Assembly: GCA_964017235.1 (NCBI GenBank)
Contig: OZ024931.1
Span: 96,800,221-96,864,220, forward strand
DNA from: Sabellastarte sp. h YS-2021
Lineage: Eukaryota; Annelida; Polychaeta; Sabellida; Sabellidae
Direction of reading: 5' to 3'
Length of the DNA: 64,000 bases
Below are positions 1 through 12,440 of the stretch, piece by piece; within the stretch, counting starts at the first letter, position 1; each line of letters opens with the position of its first letter. The notes beneath the pieces are model-generated. The model did no database searches. It was not told where the DNA came from and saw nothing but the letters and a program-made list of their open reading frames with translations. The position numbers and the translations under genes were made by a program.

Positions 1-240
1 CATTGCACTCCAGTTCCCTAAACTAAGAACAGGACCGTGAGGAGTAACACCAGTATGCCCTAATTCTAAGTTAGTTACTATGTGACACAGTCTGTCCACT
101 CTAAATTCCGTCTCGTGGGCGACTCACGGGCACCCTACACTCCTCACTGAGCCTCTAGAATAAACAATTTCCCTAAAGTGAATCGAAGAGGGGATGGCCT
201 TAAGCTTAAGGAAAGTATTGGATTGACTAACAAAATAGTC
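1..240. other. unassigned sequence
   Basis: I see no coding frame, tandem repeat or recognisable element end here. The sequence is mixed in composition and could belong to a decayed element or to the intron or flank of the host gene suggested by the exon at 779-886. Confidence 0.3.
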
Positions 241-249
241 AATGGTATT

Positions 250-450
250 CAGTAGATATTTCACAACAGTGAAAAAACAACAATTGGAATGACCAGAAAC
301 TGGAGAATGACTATGATATTCAGGTGATATTGACAGCCACTACAGTGAAAAACAACAATGGACTAAAATATCAGTAAAATAGGAATAACTCACAATAAAT
401 CTGGGCCGATAATTCCCGCTAAATGGGCGATAATACCCGTACTATCAATA
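250..450 (-). repeat. fragment resembling the CR1 LINE 5'UTR
   Basis: Read on the minus strand, 395-445 contains the string GGGTATTATCGCCCA followed by a diverged match to 55540-55580, the 5' untranslated part of the CR1-type LINE at 55342-58940. The rest of the segment shares only loose AT-rich similarity. A 5'UTR piece without the LINE body is unusual because LINEs normally lose their 5' end, so this may be a rearranged or separately mobilised fragment. The boundaries are approximate. Confidence 0.35.
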
Positions 451-639
451 AACATGCAAATACAAGCTACAGCATTGGTAATAGGAACACAGATTACACA
501 TGTTGTGGATATTATTTAGTTTCCTTGCAATATATATTGAAAGCTCCTTATATTCGCCTAGACTTATGTACCAAACAGGGTTTCTTTTATTATTTACAAA
601 AAAAGACGTCTCCGCGGTGCGCACTACAAAGGCCTTCGT

Positions 640-913
<274 letters not shown>

Positions 914-1146
914 TAATAAGTTAGTTATCTAAGTTTAAAGTCCACAGTGCATGAAAGAAAAAATTTCTTTAAAATTTTGTATGTATATGCCAGAGAGTAA
1001 GACAATCCCAGTAATGAAAACCAGACATTAGTAATAGCATCCCCCACTGAGATACAGCCTCTCAAAGTGGCACATAGAATAACATCCCTGAAAACGTGTG
1101 ATGAAATAAAAGGCACACAATTGTACATTTGCCATGGTTTTTTATT

Positions 1147-2307
1147 AGGCGGGTTGCGTGTAACCAACCCGCCTATTAGATTGATGTGTCCGACGTCCGT
1201 CTGTCCGTCTGTCCGTCCACATTTTTCATTTCCGGACTCTAACTTTAAAACGGTTTGACCAATCAAATTTAAACTTCACAGGGAGATAGATCACCATCAT
1301 AGCTAGGTTCCTTTCGAAATTGGTGAAATTCCGTGTGTTCGTTTGTCCGTTTTTCGTCCGTTTGTCTGTCCATCCATCTGTTTGTCCACATTTTCGTTTC
1401 CGGACTCTAACTTTAAAACGGTTTGACCAATCAAATTCAAACTTCACAGGGAGATAGATCACCATCATAGCTAGGTTCCTTTCGAAATTGGTGAAATTCC
1501 GTGTGTTCGTTTGTCCGTTTTTCGTCCGTTTGTCTGTCCATCCATCTGTTTGTCCACATTTTCGTTTCCGGACTCTAACTTTAAAACGGTTCGACCAATC
1601 AAATTCAAACTTCACAGGGAGATAGGTCACCATTATAGCTAGGTTCCTTTCGAAATTGGTGAAATTCCGTCTGTTCGTTTTCTGTCCGTTTGTCTGTCCA
1701 TCCATCTGTTTGTCCACATTTTCGTTTCCGGACTCTAACTCGAAAATGGTTTGTCCAATCGAATGCAAACTTAACATGAAGATATATCACCATCATAGCT
1801 AGGTTCCTTTCGAAATGGGTGTAATTGCGCCCTTTCATTTGTCCGTTTTTGTCCGTTTGTCTGTCCATCCGTCTGTCCGTCCACATTTTCGTTTCCGGAC
1901 TCTAACTCGAAAACAGTTTGTCCAATCGAATTCAAACTTGACAGGGACATAGATCACCATCATAGCTAGGTTCCTTTCGAAATAGGTGTAATTCTGTTTG
2001 GTCGTTTGTCTGTTTGTTCATCAACATTTCTGTTTCCGGACTCTAACTCGAAAATGCTTTGTCCAATAGAATTCAAACTTGACAGGGAGATGCATCATAG
2101 CTAAGATGCTTTTGAAATGGGTGTAATTCAATCCTTTCGTTTGTCTGTTTATAGCATAGATACAATTATGTAACCTAGATTACAGGTTTTAGGTTTCTTA
2201 GCACGTCTAACAGATTCACCTTAACTGGGTAACCTAGCATTTCTTTCCTTGTTTCTAAATGTAATAACAGCAGTTGCTAACCTTGTTGCAGCCTGCGCAA
2301 CCCGCCT
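1147..2307. mobile_element. non-autonomous TIR element with an internal 168-bp array
   Basis: The ends are a perfect 12-bp inverted pair, AGGCGGGTTGCG at 1147-1158 and CGCAACCCGCCT at 2296-2307. Inside, about six tandem units of roughly 168 bases repeat from 1216 to 2150; the string CCGGACTCTAAC recurs at 1232, 1400, 1568, 1728, 1895 and 2036. Each unit carries CTGTCCGT-type microsatellite runs. There is no transposase ORF, and the open frames on both strands are products of the repeat. No clear target duplication is visible at the flanks. It is a MITE-like or foldback-like element of unknown superfamily. Confidence 0.6.
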
Positions 2308-2690
2308 TTTGGGGCATTTCTGACCCTCTTGTTTCAGCTGACATTATGTTGTCACTCTGTGGCATCCGCGTCTCCTCCTAAACTACAAGGCCTAGAGACA
2401 TCCTGTTTTTTTTTAAAAGATACCTTATCTATCGAGGATGATAAATTGTTCAAGACATGCAAATCTGTCTGTTCGTCAGTTTGCTAGAGATATTACAAAG
2501 GAGGTACCCCCACCAAAAGTGTTAAAATTTCAACACTTTATCACAATTTTCTCAGTGACTATTGCAGGGATATCTCTCATATCTTGCAAATATGTACTAG
2601 GCCAGAAGTAGATTCCCTTGTGTGATTATCAGACCTGGATCTGTCTTAATTTTTTGATTAATTTTTTTAATAACTTAACGGGGTAATGTT
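2308..2690. other. unassigned AT-rich spacer
   Basis: No gene, element end or tandem unit is recognised between the TIR element and the satellite that starts near 2700. Confidence 0.3.
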
Positions 2691-2699
2691 TTCACCCAT

Positions 2700-3990
2700 G
2701 GTGTCCGGATGGGCGGGCAGGCGGGAAAAGTTTGTCTGGGCTGTATCTCAGAAACCATAAGGTGTAGGAAGTTGATACTTCATAGGGACATTGGTTAGGA
2801 GGTGTAGGTGTGCAATGTCATGGTGTGACCTTGATTTGACCTTTGATCTTGCCGTAGTAACCTCAAGTTTGAAAATCTTGTCCGGTCTATATCTCGGAAA
2901 CCGTAAGGTGTAGGCAGTTGATACTTGGTAGGGAAATTAGTTAGGGGGTGTAGGTGTGCAACATCATGGTGTGACCTTGATTTGACCTTTGACCTTGCCG
3001 TAGTGACCTTGACCTATAGAAACTTGTCCGGGCTATATCACGGAAATCACAAGGTGTAGGAAGTTGATACTTGGTAGGGACATTGGTTAGGGGGTGTAGG
3101 TGTGCAATGTCATGATGTGACCTTGATTTGACCTTGCCGTAGTGACCTTGACCTAGAAAATCTAGTCTGGGCTATATCTCGGAAACCATAAGGTGTAGGA
3201 AGTTGATATTTGGTAGGGACATTAGTTAGGGGTTGTAGGTGTGCAACGTCATGGTGGACCTTGCTTTGACGTTGCTGTAGTGACCTTGACCTATAAAATC
3301 TTGTCCAGGCTATATCTTAGGAACCATAAGGTGTAGGAAGTTGATACTTAGTAGGGACATTGGTTAGGTTGTGTAAGTGTGCAACGTCATGGCATGACCT
3401 TGATTTGACCTTTGACCTTGCCGTAGTGACCTTGACCTATAAAATCTTGTCCAGGCTATATCTCCGAAACTGTAAGGTGCAGGAAGTTGACACTGGGTAG
3501 GGACATTGGCTAGGGTGTGTAGATGTAAAACGTCATGGTTTGACCTTGATTTGACCTTTGACCTTGCCATAGTGACCTTGACCTATAATGCCTTGTCCGG
3601 ACTATATCTCGGAAACCATAAGGTGTAGGAAGTTGATATTTGGTAGGGACATTGGTTAGGGGTTGTAGGTGTGCAGCGTCATGGTTGACCTTGCTTTGAC
3701 CTTTGACCTTGCTGTAGTGACCTTGACCTATAAAATCTTGTCCAGGCTATATCTCAGAAACCATAAGGTGTAGGAAGTTGATACTTGGTAGGGACATTGG
3801 TTAGATTGTGTAGGTGTGCAATGTCATGGCATGACCTTGATTTGACCTTGCCGTAGTGACCTTGATCTATAAAATCTTGTCCGGGCTATATCTCGGAAAC
3901 TGTAAGGTGTAGGAAGGTGACACCGGGTAGGGACATTGGTCGGGGGCTATAGGTGTGCAATTTCATGGTGTGACCTGGATTTGACCTTTG
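2700..3990. repeat. ~146-bp tandem satellite
   Basis: About nine head-to-tail units share GTAAGGTGTAGGAAGTTGAT-like and GACCTTGACCTATAAAATC-like strings. Spacing between equivalent positions is about 146 bases (for example TGGTGTGACC at 2821 and 2967). Units differ by scattered substitutions and short deletions. Open frames in it are repeat artefacts. Confidence 0.85.
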
Positions 3991-4900
3991 ATCTTGCATA
4001 TCTGATGCTATTTTATCTCTCTATGGGGATATCTGATAATATTTTATCTCTCTTCTATCTATTAATATCTTTTTACTTGAATCTTTACTGTTAAAGTCAT
4101 ATTAGAATTCATTAAGAGTTTTACTTTTGCAACTTCCCATTGTAACAGATGGTATTTCATCAAGTTTGCCACAGGTTTTGCCCCAACACCACACATAAGC
4201 ATGTATTGCCACATCTGTATGTATGGGTAATATTCAAAACATTCAAACCATAATTCAACAATACAAAACAAATATTAAAATGGGAAAGGACTTAAATGTT
4301 CACACAAATGTACAAGGTCACTTTGGTATGGTTGAACAATGTCAAAAACATGCAAATCATAATTCAGCTGTGCAAAATATGCATGTATATAACCATCTTG
4401 CAGCTTCTAGGACAAACAGACTGGCAGGATCTTAATCTTTTCAACCTGATAGCATTTCTATCAGTTGCGGACTGACGGATCGGCGCCAGTTTCAAACCCT
4501 GTCTTGATTTTACCTATAATATATTGTCTGGACATATTTCGGCAACTGTAAGGTTATGGATTGCTGCAGCTGATTATTATATGTACTTTTACATAATTGT
4601 GATATTTCATTGACGGCTATTCTCCAGTTAATAAATTTTACAGCTGCATTATCTTTAGTTTACTGAATTGTCTTGTTTTAATACTTAATCTTTACATGCA
4701 GTTTCATTCTCTTAGATGTTATTTTCTCTACTTAAACATTATTTGGAAGGTATCCCATTCTGTATACTGTTTCACTACTTCTATATCTCATGGTGTTGAA
4801 AACTATTTTCTGAGGGTGTGGGGTACGGGCATCTCTGATGCTATTTTTAATTCATTAAAATTCATGAAATCATGCACTAAATCACCAATTGCTTGAAAAG
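3991..4900. other. unassigned AT-rich region
   Basis: No coding sequence is supported. The short open frames at 4062-4271, 4223-4435 and 4696-4896 have no recognisable domain. The segment separates two different satellites and may be the non-repeated part of a larger element. Confidence 0.3.
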
Positions 4901-6146
4901 TATTGCATTTAGAGCATTTTGTTAAAATATGTTATTCAGCTACTTTTTTCATAGCTACAACATGGTGAGTAACTTGGGTGTCTATTCCAATAGCTAAGTG
5001 AGTAATAGCTACTTTCTCATTTTTCAATACCTTTCATAATGAGTAAAATCACTTGTAACTCAAAAACTATTGCATTTAGAGAATTTTGTATAAATATGTT
5101 ATTCAGCTACTTTGGGGTCAGCTATAACATAGTAAAATTAAAGGCCCGTAACTCATTGCATAGCTGAGTAATAGCTACTTTGAGGTTGTCACTGTTGAGT
5201 AAATTGCTTGTATCTTCAAAACTATTGCATTTAGAGTATTTTATTTAATATCTTTTTCATGGACTTTAAAGTCAGCTTTAACATAGTAAAATTGCAGACC
5301 TGTAGCTCATGGCATAGCTAAGCGATAGCTACTTTCAGGTTCTCACTGTTAAGTAAATCAGTTGTAACTGGAAATTAGGGAATTATGTTTAAATATGTTG
5401 TTCATCTACTTTTGAATTAGCTATAACATAGTAAAATTGCAGATGTGTTGCTCATGGCATAGCTGTGTAATAGTTATTCTCAGGTTCTCACTGTTGAGTA
5501 AATCAGTTGTAACTTGAAAACTATTGCATTTAGAGTATTTTGTTTAAATATGTCGTTCACCTACTTTTAGGTCAGCTATAACATAGTAAAGTTGCAGACT
5601 TGTAGCTCATTGCATAGCTGAACAATAGCTACTTTGAGCTTTTTTCTGTAGAGTAAATCAGTTGTAACTTGAAAACTTTTTCATTTAGAGAATTCTGTTT
5701 AAATGTGTTTTTCATCTACTTCTGAATTAGCTATAACATTGTAAAATTAGAGATGTGTAGCTCATGGCATAGCTGTGTAATAGCTATTCTGAGGTTCTCA
5801 CTGTTGAGTAAATCAGTTGTAACTTGAAAAATATTGCAATTGAAGTATTTTCTATAAATATGTTGTTCACCTACTTTTGGGTCAGCTATAACATAGTGAC
5901 TGTGCAGATCTGTATGTTATGACATAGCTGAGCAAGAGCTACTTGAGGTTTTCTCTGTTGAGATAATCAGTTGTAACTTGAAAACTATTGCATTTAGAGA
6001 ATTTTCTTTAAATATCTTATTCATTTACTTTTGAATTAGCTATAACATTATAAAATTGCAGACCTGTAGCTCATGGGATAGCTGAGTAATAGCTATTCTC
6101 AGGTTCTCACTGTTGAATTAATTAGTTGTAACTTGAAAAATATTGC
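4901..6146. repeat. ~155-bp tandem satellite, left block
   Basis: Units recur about every 155 bases (GGTTCTCACTGTTGAGTAAA at 5483 and 5793, a variant near 5637). Each unit has a TAGCTATAACATAGTAAA motif and an ACTATTGCATTTAGAG motif. The array is cut by the DIRS element at 6147 and resumes at 11970 in compatible phase, so the DIRS element is the younger sequence. A related array occupies 12780-18850. Confidence 0.85.
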
Positions 6147-6312
6147 TTTTATTATGCTACAATAGCTTACCATGTGGGACTTAATGCTGTTCTCGGGTGG
6201 CCACACCACGGCCAACGCCTTAGAAAAAAAAAAAATTTCTTGTTAGCCGTAGCATCTACCGGTAGTTGTCGTCACGTGATAACTTCTGACCAATCGCCCT
6301 ACTTTCTCGTTG
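6147..6312. repeat. left inverted terminal repeat of DIRS copy 1
   Basis: TTACCATGTGGGACTTAATG, the CCACACCACGGCCAACGCC region and CACGTGATAACTTCTGACC are found as reverse complement at 11778-11969 with few mismatches. The match ends at TTTCTCGTTG (6312). Confidence 0.85.
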
Positions 6313-8680
6313 GCCACGCGAATTAGCAATGCTTTATAATTTTTAGAAGGAAAGTTCTTTCATTTTACAAGGATATACTTGTCGTTGGATATGGAAACTA
6401 CATCAGTTTCTTTATTTTATTACATAGAATCATAATTCGATGTCTTTTCATAGTTCAGATAAGTATCTTTACCATTTTTTACAACTGAAGTCCACTTCCG
6501 GGTTCACGTTGTAAAGAAACAGCGACTCGTTTATGTGGTTTCTAATACAGGATATTTATATATATATGCCTGTCAGTAAAATAAATAAAATAAAATATTT
6601 AACCCCTATCTGCTTCATTATTGGACCATTTTTAGGGTTTAAAAGTATATAAATGTAACACAAACGAGTCCTTGTCGAGTGAAATCATCGGAAACAACTT
6701 CCGTTTTTTTGTCGAGACAGTATTTCTTGCAATATGCACATCTCGTGTAGGTAATTTATATACAGGAATATATGCCTGTTGAAATCAAATAAAATAAATT
6801 TTGCAAGGGTTTATCCCCGTTCTTCTACTCTATTGGTCCATTTTAAGGGTTTAAATATGATATAAAGCACGAAACTAACTTGGGGGAATCCTCGGTAGAC
6901 AACATGTGCTGAGAGACGCGTGTTTCTTACAGTACGTTTATCAATAAAATTAAATAAAATTAATAAATAAATGAAATAAAATATTTTATCCCTTTCTTTT
7001 CTGTATTATTGTCCATTTAAAATGTTAATACTTAAATAAACAGGAATAGAATCCTTCCTCAAATCGTCTAGACTATACGTGTTTCTTCAAACTAAGGTAA
7101 CCTTAAGTTTCCCATTATTTTAATCATATTTTAATTCATCCAGTTTCATAATATAAAAAATATTGTACTTGCCTTTTAGATTCTATGTTATTTAATCAAA
7201 TTCTGTGTAATTACTGCTTTCCTTATCTCACAACTAGCCCTACCTGCAGTGAGGCGGGTGGGGCAGGTGACCTTGTGTCACTGTTGATTTACATACGTAA
7301 ATCCAGTTGTGTAGTTCTTTCAAAGAAGGAAGGGCAAAGCTTACATGGAAGCTTACTTTTAAGGAAAGCTTACATAGAAATTATAATATCCAACTTCTTT
7401 CTCCAGGGTGGATCAGATCCCTGCTTGAATCTGAACCCAGATCAGATCTTAGTTCATCCGAGGTTTTTAATGCACCAGAGAATCGGATGCAGTATTCCCA
7501 ACTACACTTCACCCGAGTATGATTTGATACTCGGATTTTCATGCATCTCCCGGATCATCTAATCTGAAATCCAATGCTCGGTTGATTGTATATAGATCTG
7601 ATCCTCGGATGATCGGATCATCTAATCTGATGTTCGGATGATGATTCCAGATCAGAACACTGAACAATCCTAACACAAAAAAAAAAAAAAAACTTGGACT
7701 AATAGTTCACCAGCCTGGCAGTAAATATCACTTATTGGAGGCTTTGGTCCAAGTCCAAGTCCTCAAGCCCAAGAGGGCTTCTAAACAAGGTCCTTCATTC
7801 AGTCCTGACTGTATTTTTAGGGAAGTAGGTTGCCTGACTTCACCCTAACCATTTTTTGAGGACATTGAAACTTGGGCAGTTTTTTGAACCTCCCTGCCCC
7901 CAGGGAATTTATGCCTAGATCCCCGACAGTCTGGACTCTGAATGATTTACTAGGCCAACAGGAACTTGCGCTGTTAATTTCCCTTAAATGGAACAACCTT
8001 GTTTTGAACACAAATTACAAGTTTTCAAAGCTGTATCTCCCTAGGGGCCTCCTTGGGTAAGCCCCCCCTCCCCCTTCTGGTCAGCAAGAGTTGAGCTTCA
8101 GGCTGCTCTTCACTAGGTTCTTCTGAATACAACCTGGTTATGGATATCTGTTAAGACAGTAGCAAGGCTACTACCAGGTCAAACTCAATTTCATGGTGCA
8201 TATAAGTAGTCAGAAGGGTATGGTGAATTCAGGTGAGATACTGGATCTTTAGATCTTAAAGTTCCCCATTCACAACTACTTTAGGAGGGACAGAAGTCCC
8301 TCATCAAGGCACCTGTAATAACACTTAGGGTTTAGGCCCTATTAATCAACCCTTTCCAATTCCCCACATCTAGAGGCTCCTACAGGAACCACCCCAATGG
8401 GGGTCATTCCATCCCAAGCAGTATCCATTGTTTTCCCCAGGTAGGGGGAAATCGAGTAGCCGAGGCTCCAAGGTCTTTTTGACCCACTCCAGGGGATGAG
8501 GGCATGAAAACCCTTTCCCCCCAATGACTCCTCCAGCCTCCCTCAGTCCACCAGTAGGAAGTCGCCTCCGTTCTTTCAGATAAGACTGACAAACAAACCC
8601 TTCTTTCTTTTCAAATCCAAGTCCAGTCAGACTCCTGATCCAGTCAGAATACAAGGCCCTTCAAAGACCAAGTTCTGGCC
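6313..8680. other. 5' internal region of DIRS copy 1, decayed
   Basis: This stretch should hold the gag-like ORF1 but no intact frame is visible. 6313-7180 is AT-rich with two loosely similar segments (TTTATATACAGGAATATATG-type strings near 6550 and 6770). 7390-7680 is a separate block rich in GGATC and TCGGAT motifs, including the palindrome GATGATCGGATCATC near 7609. A short A-run lies near 7680. 7740-8680 is GC-richer and may be decayed coding sequence, but I cannot align it to the ORF1 seen in DIRS copy 2. Confidence 0.5.
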
Positions 8681-8682
8681 AC

Positions 8683-10257
8683 TTGTATCCAGTCTCTTCT
8701 GTCAAAGAACGCAATAGAAAGGGTGGAAAATGTAAAATCTCTCAGGTTTTACAGTCGCCTGTTCCTAGTTCCAAGCCTCACCAAAGGTGGAGGCCAATCA
8801 TAGACCTAACCAGGCTCAACACTTTTCTACATGTAGAAAAGTTCAAAATGGAAAGCCCAGAGTCCATCAGGACCTCCCTGATTCCAGGGGAATGGGTATC
8901 GTCGATAGATTTGTCGGATGCTTACCTACACATCCCCACCCATCCATACTCAAGGAAATACCTAAGGTTTTGCTACAAGTCTCAGGTGTTCCAGTTCACC
9001 TCCCACCCATTTGGACTAGCCACAGCCCCCCCCCCCCCCCCCCCCCCCAGGTCTTTACAATGATTGTAAAAGAAGTGAAACTAATGACCCTCTCCAGAGG
9101 ACTCAGACTTCACCAATACCTGGACGACCGACTGATCAGGTCCCAGTCTCAGGAGGAAGCCCAAGTGAACACTCAGGCAGTAGTAGACCTAACTCAGTCC
9201 TTGGGGTGGATAATAAATCAGGAAAAATCAGAACTGAAACCTACTCAGGTGTTTTTCGTTCGTGGACTACGAATACCATCTAGATTCAACCCTTGTAAAA
9301 CCCACTCAAGAGAGATGGCTCAAACTTCAGGATTTGATCTTACGACTCAAGTCAAAACGTGTTTTGACTGCAAGATGTTTGATGTCGCTAATTGGGTTGC
9401 TAGCCTCAATGGAGAAAATGGTCCCGGAGGGACGCCTTCACATGAGGCCCTTTCAGTTTCATCTCAAGGAGCACTGGAGATATCCTCAGTCGCTGGACAA
9501 CCTCCTTCCTTGGACAGAATCCATTGCAGCCCACGTAGATTGGTGGCAAAATCCCTCAAACGTGATGAAAGGTGCAGACCTTCATCCCAAGGGCCACAGT
9601 ATCCAACTCTTTACCGACGCCTCAAACGAAGGTTGGGGCGCTCACTTAGATCAAAATTCTACAAAGGGTCTGTGGTCAGATCGGGAAAAAAGGCTACACA
9701 TAAATGTTCTAGAATTGAAGGCGGTCTCCCTGGCCCTTCGAGACTTCAAGGACCAGTGCCAGAACCAAACAGTGCTAGTTGCGACGGACAACTCAACAGT
9801 GGTAGCCTACATCAACAAACAAGGAGGAACTCACTCAGCAGAGATGTGTGCTCTCCTGTGGAAGATCATGACCTGGTGCCATCACTACCATATAACATTG
9901 AAAGCCAGGCACATTCCAGGGTGCCTGAATGTGATGGCCGACATACTGTCCAGGTCCAACCAAGTGCAGTCAACAGAATGGTCTCTGCATCCGCAGGTGT
10001 TCAAACAGATCTACCAGAAGTGGTTCACACCTCATGTAGACTTATTTGCCACTCACCTGAACCACAAACTTCCACTGTACGTATCTCCTGTCCCAGATCC
10101 AAAGGTTTGGGACATAGATGCTCTAAACATAAACTGGACGAACCTCACGGCCTATGCTGACCCTCCTACGGCTCTCCTTCACAAGGTGATCCAAAAGATC
10201 AAGCAATGCCATTGCCTGATCATCGTAATAGCCCCAGGCTGGCCAGGGATGCCCTAG
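8683..10257 (+). pseudogene. DIRS reverse transcriptase/RNase H, broken
   Basis: RT motifs are visible in order: RWRPIIDLTRLN, SSIDLSDAYLHIP, QFTSHPFGLATAP, then the catalytic HQYLDDRLI box (YLDD; about 9108-9140) and GWIINQEKSEL. RNase H follows with QLFTDASNEGWGAHL, LHINVLELKAV and VATDNSTVVAYIN (about 9605-9820). A run of 23 C (9026-9048) replaces the codons after the FGLATAP motif and shifts the frame; the frame is recovered near 9262. A TAG at about 10255 stands where copy 2 has tryptophan in PGWPNMPWFWDL. The product would copy element RNA in the cell; here it cannot be made intact. Confidence 0.85.
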
Positions 10258-10381
10258 TTTTGGGACCTAGTGCAGCTCTCAACAGAGATCCCACTACAAC
10301 TCCCAGTGTCAACGACCCTACTCAAACAGTCCCCAAGTATGTGTTCCACAACAACCCACAACAGCTGAACCTCCACGCCTG

Positions 10382-11185
10382 GTGTCTAGGAGCGGACAAC
10401 TCCAAGAACAAGGCTTCTCTGTGGAGGTGGCAGAGAGAATTGCTGCTCCTCAGCGGTCATCAACAAGGACCATCTACAAGTCAAAGTGGGCCCTATTTGA
10501 AAAATGGTGCAGAGAAAATTCGGTGGATTTCTCCACTCCATCTGTGAAACAAATCTCAGATTTTTTCATGTACCTGTACCAAGACCTAAACAGGCGCCCC
10601 TCGACCATTGATGGTTACAGGACTGCAATCATTGACACTTTGGGCCCAACGGCCCACCATATTGCACATAATGCAGACCTTCATAGGTTACTCTCCAGTT
10701 TTCACAGGGATCGTCCAAAAAGTTCCAGAAGCCTACCTAAGTGGAACCTTTCTGTTGTTCTCAATGAGCTCACAAAAGCACCCTTTGAGCCTATGAAAGA
10801 CACAGACCTCAAACATCTTAACCTCAAAACTGCTTTCTTGCTAGCTTTGGCCTCCGGCAAACGCCGCAGCGAAATCCATGCCTGGGTCGCAAACAAAGTA
10901 TCTAATCTAAGCCAATGGGAAAAGGTCGCCTTGTTCCCTTCTTCTGATTTCATAGCCAAAAACCACCTAGCAAGAGAAGGTTCTCAAAGTGTGTCTCCGG
11001 TGACTATTCCTGCTTTGACTACCATTGTAGATAGACAATTTAAAGAAGACAGGACCCTGTGTCCGGTGCGGGCCTTGAGGTACTATCTGGACCGAACTAA
11101 AGACCTGAGAGGTCTCGTTCCCTCCTTTTCCCTCCGGGGCACATCCGCTACAACCAAGTCTTCAGGAGTCTCTCCCAGGATCTAG
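10382..11185 (+). pseudogene. DIRS tyrosine recombinase, C-terminally truncated
   Basis: This would join circular element DNA into the genome. The N-terminal SAM-like half is clear (YKSKWALFEKWCRE, SDFFMYLYQDLN) and the first catalytic arginine lies in SGKRRSEIHAW (about residue 160). The frame then runs through LCPVRALRYYLDRTKDLR and leaves homology with copy 2 near 11130. The HxxR box, the H/W position and the nucleophilic tyrosine, all present in copy 2 at 16915-17035, are missing. The frame overlaps the RT frame as is usual in DIRS elements. Confidence 0.85.
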
Positions 11186-11189
11186 GTAT

Positions 11190-11602
11190 TTTTTTACCTT
11201 TAAGATGTTACGGGTAAGGTCTTTTTTGTTTTTTAGTTTATCAAGTAATTTGTATTAAGGACTTATTAAGTTGTCATGAATCTCATATTCAGGTGGCAAA
11301 AATTTATGAGAATTCCAACCATTGGGCTGGTCTTTCACTCGTGAAGGGCCCCTAGGGACCCTTAGACCTCTAAGTATGCACTGCTGCACTTCCATCCTAC
11401 AATCAAAACATCTAGACAGTTTTTAGCACTGTCTCTCATTCTACTTAGGTTTTTGGCTCTTCACAGGCCCGGTCTTCAGGATTGGGGCACTGTGAATGGG
11501 ACTCAGACTGGTATTTCTAACACTATTTCTATATATATTACTTCAAATCTTAGAGAAAAAAAATGACATACCTTCCAGTCTCAACTGTAATCCCGCCACC
11601 GG
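11190..11602. other. 3' untranslated region of DIRS copy 1
   Basis: This is non-coding sequence between the truncated recombinase and the internal complementary region. The missing C-terminal recombinase codons are not found in this stretch. Confidence 0.5.
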
Positions 11603-11725
11603 GGGGTTGAATTCAGCATTAAGTCCCACATGGTAAGCTATTGTAGCGTAATAAAATTGAAAATTATAATTACTTAAATGTAGCTTTTATAAGCTACAAG
11701 CTTACCATGTGGGACTTAGAAGAGT
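11603..11725. repeat. internal complementary region of DIRS copy 1
   Basis: It contains TTAAGTCCCACATGGTAAGC in one orientation and GCTTACCATGTGGGACTTA in the other, joined by an AT-rich stretch. This joins sequence complementary to both outer ends, which is the usual DIRS arrangement used to complete the cDNA. Confidence 0.75.
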
Positions 11726-11777
11726 CCTACCCTGCCTCCCCGCTGTTTACAGCTGAGGGGTAGATTTAGAAAATTTC

Positions 11778-11969
11778 AACGAGAAAGTACTAGGGCGATT
11801 GGTCAGAAGTTATCACGTGACGACAACTACCGGTAGATGCTACGGCTAACAAGAAATGTCTTTTTTTCTAAGGCGTTGGCCGTGGTGTGGCCACCCGAGA
11901 ACAGCATTAAGTTCCACATGGTAAGCTTGTAGCTTATAAAAGCTACATTTAAGTAATTAAAATTTTCAA
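11778..11969. repeat. right inverted terminal repeat of DIRS copy 1
   Basis: It is the reverse complement of 6147-6312 (CAACGAGAAAGTACTAGGGC at its inner end, CACATGGTAAGC near its outer end), with an outer AT-rich extension to 11969. Satellite sequence resumes immediately after it. Confidence 0.8.
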
Positions 11970-12440
11970 ATTTAGAGTATTTTGTTTAAATATGTTGTTC
12001 ACCTACTTTTGAGTGAGCAATAACATAGTAAACTTGCAGACATGTAGGTCATGGCCTAGCTGAGCAATATCTACTTTCAGGTTCTCACTGTTGAGTAAAT
12101 CAGTTGTAACTTGAAAACTATTGCATTTAGAGTATTTCGTTTAAAAACATTGTTGACCTACTTTTGGATCAGGGATAACAAAGTGAAATTGCAGACCTGT
12201 AGCTCATTGCATAGCTCAGCAAGAGCTACTTTTAGGTTCTCACTGTTGAGTAAATCAGATGTAACTTGAAAACTATTGCATTTAGAGTATTCTGTTTAAA
12301 TATGTTCTTCACCTACTTATGGGTCAGCTATAACATAGTAAAATTACAGACCCGTAGCTCATCAGAAAGTGGAGCAATAGCTACTCTGAGGTTATCACAG
12401 CTGAGTAAAATCACTTGGGCCCCTGCTTCAAGGTCAAATG
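11970..12440. repeat. ~155-bp tandem satellite, right block
   Basis: This continues the array seen at 4901-6146 (TTTAGAGTATTTTGTTTAAA, then GGTTCTCACTGTTGAGTAAA), about three units. It ends near 12440 where unrelated sequence leads into the LINE fragment. Confidence 0.8.

Larger units (their letters stand above)
6147..11969 (+). mobile_element. DIRS-like retroelement, copy 1, defective
   Basis: DIRS elements use reverse transcriptase plus a tyrosine recombinase instead of an integrase and have inverted rather than direct termini. Here an inverted repeat (6147-6312 versus 11778-11969), an internal complementary region (about 11603-11725), an RT/RNase H frame and a tyrosine recombinase frame are all present in the expected order. 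The element sits inside the ~155-bp satellite; on both sides the flank is recognisable satellite. The region 6313-8680, where a gag-like ORF1 would be, has no convincing coding sequence. The RT is broken by a C-run and stops, and the recombinase lacks its C-terminus, so the copy is inactive. Confidence 0.85.

Noticed and set aside
1226..1886. Long minus-strand frames rich in Gly-Gln-Thr-Asp repeats
   Set aside because: They repeat exactly with the 168-bp tandem unit and have no domain; they are products of the array.
7872..8060. Open frame MGSFLNLPAPREFMP
   Set aside because: Short, no domain, no support on either side; may be decayed element sequence.
8342..8654. Three overlapping minus-strand frames of 60-94 codons
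   Set aside because: No domain, and they lie within the decayed 5' part of DIRS copy 1 on the opposite strand.
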